Below are positions 10,072 through 22,339 of a DNA stretch of 64,000 nucleotides, in pieces. The stretch lies in NCBI RefSeq assembly GCF_902167145.1, contig NW_023367256.1, positions 1 through 64,000 on the forward strand. The letters run 5' to 3'. A program made the translations under genes and the position numbers. Source of the DNA: Zea mays. Lineage: Eukaryota; Streptophyta; Magnoliopsida; Poales; Poaceae. The first letter of the stretch is position 1. Every line of letters begins with the position of its first letter. A model generated the notes under the pieces. The model had not been told where the DNA came from. It saw only the letters and a program-made list of their open reading frames with translations, and made no database searches.

Positions 10072-11364
10072 TGATAGTCGCCTAGAGGGGGGGGGTGAAT
10101 AGGGCGAAACTGAAATTTACAAATATAAACACAACTACAAGCCGGGTTAGCGTTAGAAATATGAAACCGATGTCCGCGAGAGAGGGTGGAAAACAAATCG
10201 CAAGCAAATGAAGAGTGTGACACGCGGATTTGTTTTACCGAGGTTCGGTACTCTCAAACCTACTCCCCGTTGAGGAGGCCACAAAGGTCGGGTCTCTTTC
10301 AACCCTTCCCTCTCTCAAACGATCCCACGGATCGAGTGAGCTTTCTCTTCTCAATCACTTGGAACACAAAGTTCCCACAAGGACCACCACAAGTTTTGTG
10401 TCTCTTGCCTCAATTACAAGTGAGTTTGATCGCAATGAAGGAATCAAGAAAGAAGAAAGCAATCCAAGCGCAAGAGCTCGAAAGAACACAAGCAAATCTC
10501 TCTCTCTAGTCACTAGGGCGTTGTGTGGAATTTGGAGAGGATTTGATCTCTTTGGTGTGTCTAGAATTGAATGCTAGAGCTCTTGTAAGTAGTTGGGAAG
10601 TGGAAAACTTGGATGCAATGAATGGTTGGGTGGTTGGGGTATTTGTAGCCCCAACCACCAAAATAACCGTTGGTGGAGGCTGTCTATTCGATGGCGCACC
10701 GGACAGTCCGGTGCACACCGGACATGTCCGGTGCCCCTGCCACGTCACCAGTGCCGTTGGAATCTGACCGTTGGAGTTCTGACTTCTGGGCCCGCCTTGA
10801 TGTCCGGTGGCGCACCGGACATGCACTGTTCACTGTCCGGTGCGCCGGCATGGGCGACTCTGACTTCTGCGCGCGCTGCGCGCGCATTAAATGCATCGCA
10901 GGTAGCCGTTGGCGCCGAAGTAGCTTTTGCTCCGTGGATGCACCGGACAGTCCGGTGCACACCGAACATGTCCGGTGAATTATAGCGGGGCAGCCGCTCT
11001 GATTTCCCGAGGCTGGCGAGTTCCTGAGCTGCGTCCCGTTGGAGCACCGGACAGTCCGGTGAATTATAGCGCGCCGGCTCTGGAGAATTCCCGAAGGCGA
11101 CGAGTTCGCGGTTGAAGTCCTGTGGTGCACCGGACACTGTCTGGTGGTGCACCGGACAGTCCGGTGCGCCAGACCAGAGGAGCCTTCGGTTGCTCCTTTG
11201 CTCTTTTGTTGAACCCAACACTTGGTCTTTTTATTGGCTAAGTGTGAACCTTTGCACCTGTATAACTTATACACTAGAACAAACTAGTTAGTCCAAAGAT
11301 TTGTGTTGGGCAATTCAACCACCAAAATTATATAGGAACTAGGTGTAAGCCTAATTCCCTTTCA
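10072..11364 (-). repeat. 5' LTR of the copia element (1293 bp)
   Basis: It has the same termini as the left LTR (TGATAGTCGCC to CCCTTTCA). It carries a palindrome-rich block at about 10694-11165 with a different arrangement of CACCGGAC units than the left LTR. Its TATA position reads TACAAATA on the minus strand (10640-10647), which probably weakens transcription. ACGGT (11365-11369) follows as the right target-site copy. Confidence 0.92.
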
Positions 11365-14300
11365 ACGGTCTCCACCAGAAATCCAAGAATGTGATCTATG
11401 GCAAGGAAACATATGTGGGGTGAGGTGTATGAGCGTCTGGTCGATGATCAATGGCCACACAACCCCCATTTTTGTCGAAAATAGTCATGAATGACCATTT
11501 TCAATAATACCGAAGGCTAACACCTACGGATTTTTGAGCAAGAAATGGTCTCCACCAGAAATCCAAGAATGTGATCTATGGCAAGGAAACATATGTGGGG
11601 TGAGGTGTATGAGCCTCTGGTCGATGATCAATGGCCACACAACCCCCATTTTGCCGAAAATAGCCATGAATGACCATTTACAATAATACCGAAGGCTAAC
11701 ACGTACGAGTTTTTAACCAAGAAATGGTCTCCACGAGAAATCCAAGATTATGATCTATGGCAAGAAAACATATGTGGGGTGAAGTGTACGAGCCTCTGGT
11801 CGATGATCAATGGCAACACAACCCCCATTTTTGTCGAAAATAGCCATGAGCGACCATTTTCAATAATACTAGAGGCTAACACCTACGGATTTTAGACCAA
11901 GAAATGGTCTCCACCAGAAATCCAAGAATGTGATCTACGACAAGGAAACATATGTGGGGTGAGGTGTATGAGCCTCTAGTCGATGATCAATGGCCACACA
12001 ACTCCCATTTTGCCGAAAATAGCCATGAATGACCGTTTTCAATAATATCAAAGGCTAACACCTACGGATTATTGACCAAGAAATGGTCTCCACCAGAAAT
12101 CCAAGAATGTGATCTATGGCAAGGAAACATATGTGGGGTGAGGTGTATGAGCCTCTGGTCGATGATAAATGGCCACACAACCCCCATTTTTTTATGAAAA
12201 TAGCCATGAGCGGCCTTGAAAATAGCCATGAGCGACCATTTTCAATAATACTAGAGGCTAACACCTACGGATTTTAGACCAAGAAATGGTCTCCACCAGA
12301 AATCCAAGAATGTGATCTATGGCAAGGAAACATATGTGTAGTGAGGTGTATGAGCCTCTAGTCGATGATCAATGGCCACACAACCCCCATTTTTGTCGAA
12401 AATAGCCATGAATGACCATTTTCAATAATACCGAAGGCTAACAGCGACCATTTTCAATAATACTAGAGGCTAAGACCTACGGATTTTTGTCCAAGAAATG
12501 GTCTCCACCAGAAATCCAAGAATGTGATCTATGGCAAGGAAACATATGTGGGGTGAGGTTTATGAGCCTCTAGTCGATGATAAATGGCCACACAACCCCC
12601 ACTTTTTATGAGCCTCTGGTCGATGATTAATGGCCACACAACCCCCATTTTTGTCGAAAATAGCCATGAATGACCATTTACAATAATACCGAAGGCTAAC
12701 ACCTACGGATTTTTGACCAAGAAATGGTCTCCACCAGAAATCCAAGAATGTGATCTATGGCAAGGAAACATATGTGGGGTGAGGTGTATGAGCCTATGGT
12801 CGATGATCAATGGCCACACAACCCCCATTTTGCCGAAAATAGCCATGAATGACCATTTTCAATAATACCGAAGGCTAAGACCTACGAATTTTTGACCAAG
12901 AAATGGTCTCCACCAGAAATCCAAGAATGTGATCTATGGCAAGGAAACATATGTGGGGTGAGGTGTATGAGCCTCTGGTCGATGATCAATGGCCACACAA
13001 CCCCCATTTTTGTCGAAAATAGCCATGAACGACCATTTTCAATAATACCGAAGGCTAACACCTACGGATTTTTGACCAAGAAATGGTCTCCACCAGAAAT
13101 CCAAGAATGTGATCTATGGCAAGGAAACATATGTGGGGTGAGGTGTATGAGCCTCTGGTCGACGATCAATGGCCACACAACCCTAATTTTTATCGAAAAT
13201 AGCCATGAACGACCATTTTCAATGACACTGAAGGCTAACACCTACAAATTTTTGACCAAGAAATGGTCTCCACCATAAATCCAAGAATGTGATCTATGGC
13301 AAGGAAACATATGTGGGGTGAGGTGTATGAGCCTCTAGTCGACGATCAATGGCCGCACAACCCCCATTTTGCCGAAAATAGCCATGAACGACCATTTTCA
13401 AAAATACCAAAGGCTAACACCAACGGATTTTTGACCAAGAAATGGTCTCCACCAGAAATCCAAGAATGTGATCTATGGCAAGGAAACATATGTGGGGTGA
13501 GGTGTACGAGCCTCTGGTCGATGATCAATGGCCACAGAACCCCCATTTTTGCCGAAAATAGCCATGAATGACCATTTACAATAATACCGAAGGCTAACAC
13601 CTACGGATTTTTGACCAAGAAATGGTCTCCACCAGAAATCCAAGAATGTGATCTATGGCAAGGAAACATATGTGGGGTGAGGTGTCTGAGCCTCTAGTCG
13701 ATGATCAATGGCCACACAACCCCCATTTTTGTCAAAAATAGCCATGAACGACCATTTTCAATAATACCGAAGGCTAACACCTACGGATTTTTTGACCAAG
13801 AAATGGTCCATTTTGCCGAAAATAGCCATGAATGACCATTTACAATAATACCGAAGGCTAACACCTACGGATTTTTGACCAAGAAATGGTCTCCACCAGA
13901 AATCCAAGAATGTGATCTATGGCAAGGAAACATATGTGGGGTGAGATTTATGAGCCTCTAGTCGATGATAAATGGCCACACAACCCCCATTTTTTATGAA
14001 AATAGCCATGAGCGACCATTTTCAATAATATTAGAGGCTAAGACCTACGGATTTTTGACCAAGAAATGGTCTCCACCAGAAATCCAAGAATGTGATCTAC
14101 GACAAGGAAACATATGTGGGGTGAGGTGTATGAGCGTCTGGTCGATGATCAATGGCCACACAACCCCCATTTTTGTCGAAAATAGCCATGAACGACCATT
14201 TTCAATAATACAGAAGGCTAACACCTACGGATTTTTGACCAAGAAATCGTCTCCACCAGAAATCCAAGAATGTGATCTATGGCAAGGAAACATATGTGTA

Positions 14301-14465
14301 GTGAGGTGTACGAGCCTCTGGTCAATGATCAATGGCCACACAACCCCCATTTTTGTCGAAAATAGCCATGAACGACCATTTTCAATAATATCGAAGGCTA
14401 ACACCTACGAATTTTTGACCAAGAAATGGTCTCCACCAGAAATCCAAGAATATTAGAGGCTAAGA
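11365..14465 (+). repeat. 180-bp knob satellite, plus orientation block
   Basis: Tandem knob monomers continuing the array interrupted by the copia element. Several irregular joins exist: a truncated monomer join at 12441-12447 (GGCTAACAGCGACC), another near 12606, and a deletion join near 13808. One 22-bp duplication variant lies near 12196-12240. No gene is seen; long open frames (for example 13965-14456) follow from the 60-codon period. Confidence 0.95.
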
Positions 14466-15033
14466 CCATTTCTTGGTCAAAAATCTGTACGTGTTAGCCT
14501 CTAGTATTATTGAAAATGGTTGCTCATGGCTATTTTCAAGGTCGCTCATGGCTATTTTCATAAAAAATGGGGGTTGTGTGGCCATTGATCATCGACCAGA
14601 GGCTCATACACCTCACCCCACATATGTTTCCTTGCCATAGATCACATTCTTGGATTTCTGGTGGAGACCATTTCTTGGTCAAAAATCCGTAGGTCTTAGC
14701 CTCTAGTGTTATTGAAAATGGTCACTGTTAGCCTTCGGTATTATTGAAAATGGTCATTCATGGCTATTTTCGACAAAAATTGGGGTTGTGTGGCCATTGA
14801 TCATCGACCAGAGGCTCATACACCTCACCCCACATATGTTTCCTTGCCATAGATCACATTCTTGGATTTCTGGTGGAGACCATTTCTTGGTCAAAAATCC
14901 GTAGGTCTTAGCCTCTAGTATTATTGAAAATGGTCGCTCATGGCTATTTTCGGCAAAAATGGGGGTTGTGTGGCCATTGATCATCGACCAGACGCTCATA
15001 CACCTCACCCCACATATGTTTCCTTGCCATAGA
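14466..15033 (-). repeat. Inverted knob block (about 568 bp)
   Basis: From CCATTTCTTGG at 14466 to CCTTGCCATAG at 15033 the monomers run in the opposite direction to both flanks. The left join (AGGCTAAGA|CCATTTC) and right join (GCCATAG|AATGACC) fall at different places in the monomer, so this is an inverted segment with loss of sequence at its edges. Confidence 0.9.
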
Positions 15034-18000
15034 ATGACCATTTACAATAATACCGAAGGCTAACACCTACGGATTTTTGACCAAGAAATGGTCTCCACCA
15101 GAAATCCAAGAATGTGATCTATGGCAAGGAAACATATGTGGGGTGTGGTGTATGAGCCTCTGGTCGATGATCAATGGCCACACAACCCCCATTTTTGTCG
15201 AAAATAGCCATGAATGACCATTTTCAATAATACCGAAGGCTAACACGTACGAGTTTTTAACCAAGAAATGGTTTCCACCAGAAATCCAAGAATGTGATCT
15301 ATGGCAAGGAAACATATGTGGGGTGAGGTTGTATGAGCGTCTGGTCGATGATCAATGGCCACACAACCCCCATTTTTGTCGAAAATAGCCATGAACGACC
15401 TTGAAAATAGCCATGAGCGACCATTTTCAATAATACTAGAGGCCAACACCTATGGATTTTAGACCAAGAAATGGTCTCCACCAGAAATCCAAGAATGTGA
15501 TCTATGACAAGGAAACATATGTGGGGTGAGGTGTATGAGCGTCTGGTCGATGATCAATGGCCACACAACCCCCATTTTTGTCGAAAATAGCCATGAACGA
15601 CCATTTTCAATAATACCGAAGGCTAACACCTACGGATTTTTGACCAAGAAATGGTCTCCACCAGAAATCCAAGAATGTGATCTATGGCAAGGAAACATAT
15701 GTGGGGTGAGGTGTATGAGCCTCTAGTCGATGATCAATGGCCAGACAACCCCCATTTTTGTCGAAAATAGCCATGAATGACCATTTTCAAAAATACCAAA
15801 GGCTAACACGTACGGATTTTTGACCAAGAAATGGTCTCCACCAGAAATCCAAGAATGTGATCTATGGCAAGGAAACATATGTGGGGTGAGGTGTACGAGC
15901 CTCTGGTCGATGATCAATGGCCACACAACCCCCATTTTGCCGAAAATAGCCATGAATGACCATTTTCAATAATACCAAAGGCTAACACGTACGAGTTTTT
16001 AACCAAGAAATGGTTTCCACCAGAAATCCAAGAATGTAATCTATGGCAAGGAAACATATGTGGGGTGAGGTTTATGAGCCTCTAGTCGATGATAAATGGC
16101 CACACAACCCCCATTTTTTATGAAAATAGCCATGAGCGACCTTGAAAATAGCCATGAGCGACCATTTTCAATAATACTAGAGGCTAACACCTACGGATTT
16201 TAGACCAAGGAATGGTCTCCACCAGAAATCCAAGAATGTGATCTATGGCAAGGAAACATATGTGGGGTGAGGTGTATGAGCGTCTGGTCGATGATCAATG
16301 GCCACACAACCCCCCTATTTTTGTAGAAAATAGCATGAACGACCATTTTCAATAATACCGAAGGCTAACACCTACGGATTTTTGACCAAGAAATGGTCTC
16401 CACCAGAAATCCAAGAATGTGATCTATGGCAAGGAAACATATGTGGGGTGAGGTGTATGAGCCTCTGGTCGATGATCAATGGCCACACAACCCCCATTTT
16501 TGTCGAAAATAGCCATGAACGACCATTTTCAATAATATTAGAGGCTAAGACCTACGGATTTTTGACCAAGAAATGGTCTCCACCAGAAATCCAAGAATGT
16601 GATCTATGGCAAGGAAACATATGTAGGGTGAGGTGTATGAGCCTCTGGTCGATGATCAATTGCCACACAACCCCCATTTTTGTCGAAAATAGCCATGAAT
16701 GACCATTTACAATAATACCGAAGGCTAACACCTACGGTTTTTGACCAAGAAATGGTCTCCACCAGAAATCCAAGAATGTGATCTATGGCAAGGAAACATA
16801 TGTGGGGTGAGGTGTATGAGCCTATGGTCGATGATCAATGGCCACACAATCCCCATTTTTGTCGAAAATAGCCATGAACGACCATTTTCAATAATATCGA
16901 AGGCTAACACCTACGAATTTTTGACCAAGAAATGGTCTCCACCAGAAATCAAAGAATGTGATCTACGACAAGGAAACATATGTGGGGTGAGGTGTATGAG
17001 CCTCTCGTCGACGATCAATGGCCACACAACCCCCATTTTGCCGAAAATAGCCATGAATGACCATTTTCAATAATACCGAAGGCTAACAGCGACCATTTTC
17101 AATAATACTAGAGGCTAAGACCTACGGATTTTTGACCAAGAAATGGTCTCCACCAGAAATCCAAGAATGTAATCTATGGCAAGGAAACATATGTGGGGTG
17201 AGGTTTATGAGCCTCTTGTCGATGATAAATGGCCACACAACCCCCATTTTTTATGAAAATAGCCATGAGCGACCTTGAAAATAGCCATGAGCGACCATTT
17301 TCAATAATACTAGAGGCTAACACCTACGGATTTTAGACCAAGAAATGGTCTCCACCAGAAATCCAAGAATGTGATCTATGGCAAGGAAACATATGTGGGG
17401 TGAGGTGTATGAGCCTCTAGTTGATGATCAATGGCCACACAACCCCCATTTTTGTCGAAAATAGCCATGAATGACCATTTTCAATAATACCGAAGGCTAA
17501 CACCTACGGATTTTTGACCAAGAAATGGTCTCCACCAGAAATCCAAGAATGTGATCTATGGCAAGGAAACATATGTGGGGTGAGGTGTATGAGCCTCTGG
17601 TCGACGATCAATGGCCACACAACCCTAATTTTTGTCGAAAATAGCCATGAACGACCATTTTCAATGACACTGAAGGCTAACACCTACGGATTTTTGACCA
17701 AGAAATGGTCTCCACCATAAATCCAAGAATGTGATCTATGGCAAGGAAACATATGTGTAGTGAGGTGTATGAGCCTCTGGTCGAAGATCAATGGCCACAC
17801 AACCCCCATTTTTGTCGAAAATAGCCATGAATGACCATTTTCAAAAATACCAAAGGCTAACACATTCGGATTTTTGCCCAAGAAATGGTCACCACCAGAA
17901 ATCCAAGAATGTGATCTATGGCAAGGAAACATATGTGGGGTGAGGTGTACGAGCCTCTGGTCGATGATCAATGGCCACACAACCCCCATTTTGCCGAAAA

Positions 18001-18670
18001 TAGCCATGAATGACCATTTTCAATAATACCGAAGGCTAACACGTACGAGTTTTTAACCAAGAAATGGTTTCCACCAGAAATCCAAGAATGTAATCTATGG
18101 CAAGGAAACATATGTGGGGTGAGGTTTATGAGCCTCTAGTCGATGATAAATGGCCACACAACCCCCATTTTTTATGAAAATAGCCATGAGCGACCTTGAA
18201 ATAACCATGAGCGACCATTTTCAATAATACTAGAGGCTAACACCTACGGATTTTAGACCAAGAAATGGTCTAAACCAGAAATCCAAGAATGTGATCTATG
18301 GCAAGGAAACATATGTGGGGTGAGGTGTATGAGCGTCTGGTCGATGATCAATGGCCACACAACCCCCATTTTTGTCGAAAATAGCCATGAACGACCATTT
18401 TCAATAATATCGAAGGCTAACACCTATGGATTTTTTACCAAGAAATGGTCTCCACCAGAAATCCAAGAATGTGATCTACGACAAGGAAACATATGTGGGG
18501 TGAGGTGTATGAGCGTCTGGTCGATGATCAATGGCCACACAACCCCCATTTTTGTCGAAAATAGCCATGAACGACCATTTTCAATAATACCGAAGGCTAA
18601 CACCTACGGATTTTTGACCAAGAAATGGTCTCCACCAGAAATCCAAGAATGTGATCTATGGCAAGGAAAG

Positions 18671-18765
18671 GTTGTGTGGCCATTTATCTTCGACCAGAGG
18701 CTCATACACCTCACTACACATATGTTTACTTGCCATAGATCACATTCTTGGATTTATGGTGGAGA
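18671..18765 (-). repeat. Small inverted piece inside the knob array
   Basis: GTTGTGTGGCC to TGGTGGAG runs opposite to its flanks for about 95 bp, about half a monomer. It joins GCAAGGAAAG on the left and AGTATGAGCG on the right. Confidence 0.85.
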
Positions 18766-21700
18766 GTATGAGCGTCTGGTCGATGATCAATGGCCACACA
18801 ACCCCCATTTTTGTCGAAAATAGCCATGAACGACCATTTTCAATAATATCGAAGGCTAACACCTACAGATTTTTTGTCGAAAATAGCCATGAACGACCAT
18901 TTTCAATAATATCGAAGGCTAACACGTACGAGTTTTTGACCAAGAAATGGTCTCCACCAGAAATCCAAGAATGTGATCTACGACAAGGAAACATATGTGG
19001 GGTGAGGTGTATGAGCCTCTGGTCGACGATCAATGGCCACACAACCCCCATTTTGCCGAAAATAGCCATGAATGACCATTTTCAATAATACCGAAGGCTA
19101 ACACGTACGAGTTTTTAACCAAGAAATGGTTTCCACCAGAAATCCAAGAATGTAATCTATGGCAAGGAAACATATGTGGGGTGAGGTTTATGAGCCTCTA
19201 GTCGATGATAAATGGCCACACAACCCCCATTTTTTATGAAAATAGCCATGAGCGACCTTGAAAATAGCCATGAGCGACCATTTTCAATAATACTAGAGGC
19301 TAACACCTACGGATTTTAGACCAAGAAATGGTCTCCACCAGAAATCCAAGAATGTGATCTATGGCAAGGAAACATATGTGTAGTGAGGTGTATGAGCCTC
19401 TAGTCGATGATCAATGGCCACACAACCCCCATTTTGCCGAAAATAGCCATGAGCGACCATTTTCAATAATATTAGAGGCTAAGACCTACGGATTTTTGAC
19501 CAAGAAATGGTCTCCACCAGAAATCCAAGAATGTGATCTATGACAAGGAAACATATGTGGGGTGAGGTGTATGAGCCTCTGGTCGAAGATCAATGGCCAC
19601 ACAACCCCCATTTTTGTCGAAAATAGCCATGAACGACCATTTTCAATAATATCGAAGGCTAACACCTACGGATTTTTGACCAAGAAATGGTCTCCACCAG
19701 AAATCCAAGAGTGTGATCTACGACAAGGAAACATATGTGGGGTGAGGTGTTTGAGCCTCTGGTCGATGATCAATGGCCACACAACCCCCATTTTTGCCGA
19801 AAATAGCCATGAATAACCATTTTCAATAATACCGAAGGCTAACACGTACGGATTTTTGACCAAGAAATGGTTTCCACCAGAAATCCAAGAATGTAATCTA
19901 TGGCAAGGAAACATATGTGGGGTGAGGTGTATGAGCCTCTAGTCGATGATCAATGGCCACACAACCCCCATTTTTTATGAAAATAGCCATGAGCGACCTT
20001 GAAAATAGCCATGAGCGACCATTTTCAATAATACTAGAGGCTAACACCTACGGATTTTAGACCAAGAAATGGTCTCCACCAGAAATCCAAGAATGTGATC
20101 TATGGCAAGGAAACATATGTGGGGTGAGGTGTATGAGCGTCTGGTCGATGATCAATGGCCACACAACCCTCATTTTTGTCGAAAATAGCCATGAACGACC
20201 ATTTTCAATAATATCGAAGGCTAACACCTACGGATTTTTTACCAAGAAATGGTCTCCACCAGAAATCCAAGAATGTGATCTACGACAAGGAAACATATGT
20301 GGGGTGAGGTGTATGAGCGTCTGGTCGATGATCAATGGCCACACAACCCCCATTTTTGTCGAAAATAGCCATGAACGACCATTTTCAATAATACCGAAGG
20401 CTAACACCTACGGATTTTTGACCAAGAAATGGTCTCCACCAGAAATCCAAGAATGTGATCTATGGCAAGGAAACATATGTGGGGTGAGGTGTACGAGCCT
20501 CTGGTCGATGATCAATGGCCACACAACCCCCATTTTGCCGAAAATAGCCATGAGCGACCATTTTCAATAATATTAGAGGCTAAGACCTAAGGATTTTTGA
20601 CCAAGAAATGGTCTCCACCAGAAATCCAAGAATGTGATCTATGACAAGGAAACATATGTGGGGTGAGGTGTATGAGCCTCTGGTCGACGATCAATGGCCA
20701 CACAACCCCCATTTTGCCGAAAATAGCCATGAATGACCATTTTCAATAATACCAAAGGCTAACACGTACGAGTTTTTAACCAAGAAATGGTTTCCACCAG
20801 AAATCCAAGAATGTAATCTATGGCAAGGAAACATATGTGGGGTGAGGTTTATGAGCCTCTAGTCGATGATAAATGGCCACACAACCCCCATTTTTTATGA
20901 AAATAGCCATGAGCGACCTTGAAAATAGCCATGAGCGACCATTTTCAATAATACTAGAGGCTAAGACCTACGGATTTTTGACCAAGAAATGGTCTCCACC
21001 AGAAATCCAAGAATGTGATCTATGGCAAGGAAACATATGTGGGGTGAGGTGTATGAGCCTCTGGTCGATGATCAATGGCCACACAACCCCCATTTTTGTC
21101 GAAAATAGCCATGAACGACCATTTTCAATAATATCGAAGGCTAACACCTACGGATTTTTGACCAAGAAATGGTCTCCACCAGAAATCCAAGAGTGTGATC
21201 TACGATAAGGAAACATATGTGGGGTGAGGTGTTTGAGCCTCTGGTCGATGATCAATGGCCACACAACCCCCATTTTTGCCGAAAATAGCCATGAATAACC
21301 ATTTTCAATAATACCGAAGGCTAACACGTACGGATTTTTGACCAAGAAATGGTCTCCACCAGAAATCCAAGAATGTGATCTATGGCAAGGAAACATATGT
21401 GGGGTGAGGTGTATGAGCCTCTGGTCGATGATCAATGGCCACACAACCCCCATTTTTGTCGAAAATAGCCATGAACGACCATTTTCAATAATATCGAAGG
21501 CTAACACCTACGGATTTTTGACCAAGAAATGGTCTCCACCAGAAATCCAAGAATGTGATCTATGGCAAGGAAACATATGTGGGGTGAGGTTTATGAGCCT
21601 CTAGTCGATGATAAATGGCCACACAACCCCCATTTTTTATGAAAATAGCCATGAGCGACCATTTTCAATAATACTAGAGGCTAACACCTACGGATTTTAG

Positions 21701-22339
21701 ACCAAGAAATGGTCTCCACCAGAAATCCAAGAATGTGATCTATGGCAAGGAAACATATGTGGGGTGAGGTGTACGAGCCTCTGGTCGATGATCAATGGCC
21801 ACACAACCCCCATTTTTGTCGAAAATAGCCATGAACGACCATTTTCAATAATATCGAAGGCTAACACCCACGGATTTTTGACCAAGAAATGGTCTCCACC
21901 ATAAATCCAAGAATGTGATCTATGGCAAGGAAACATATGTGGGGTGAGGTGTATGAGCCTCTGGTCGATGATCAATGGCCACACAACCCCCATTTTTGTC
22001 GAAAATAGCCATGAACGACCATTTTCAATAATATCGAAGGCTAACACGTACGAGTTTTTAACCAAGAAATGGTTTCCACCAGAAATCCAAGAATGTAATC
22101 TATGGCAAGGAAACATATGTGGGGTGAGGTGTATGAGCCTCTGGTCGATGATAAATGGCCACACAACCCCCATTTTTTATGAAAATAGCCATGAACGACC
22201 ATTTTCAATAATACCGAAGGCTAACACCTACAGATTTTTGACCAAGAAATGGTCTCCACCAGAAATCCAAGAATGTGATCTATGGCAAGGAAACATATGT
22301 GGGGTGAGGTGTATGAGCCTCTGGTCGATGATCAATGGT

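Larger units (their letters stand above)
1972..11364 (-). mobile_element. Full-length, degenerate Sirevirus-type Ty1/copia retrotransposon (Opie/Ji-like)
   Basis: The 9393-bp element has LTRs of 1291 and 1293 bp, a primer-binding site of initiator-Met-tRNA type next to the right LTR, a polypurine tract next to the left LTR, and a gag-protease-integrase-RT-RNase H order on the minus strand. Integrase before RT is the copia order. Palindromic CACCGGAC/GTCCGGTG units in the LTRs and repeated purine tracts before the 3' LTR are traits described for plant Sireviruses. Gag and pol carry at least six frameshifts, the LTRs have diverged, and one target-site base differs, so the insertion is older than E1 and E2. 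It is unlikely to encode working proteins. Confidence 0.92.
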
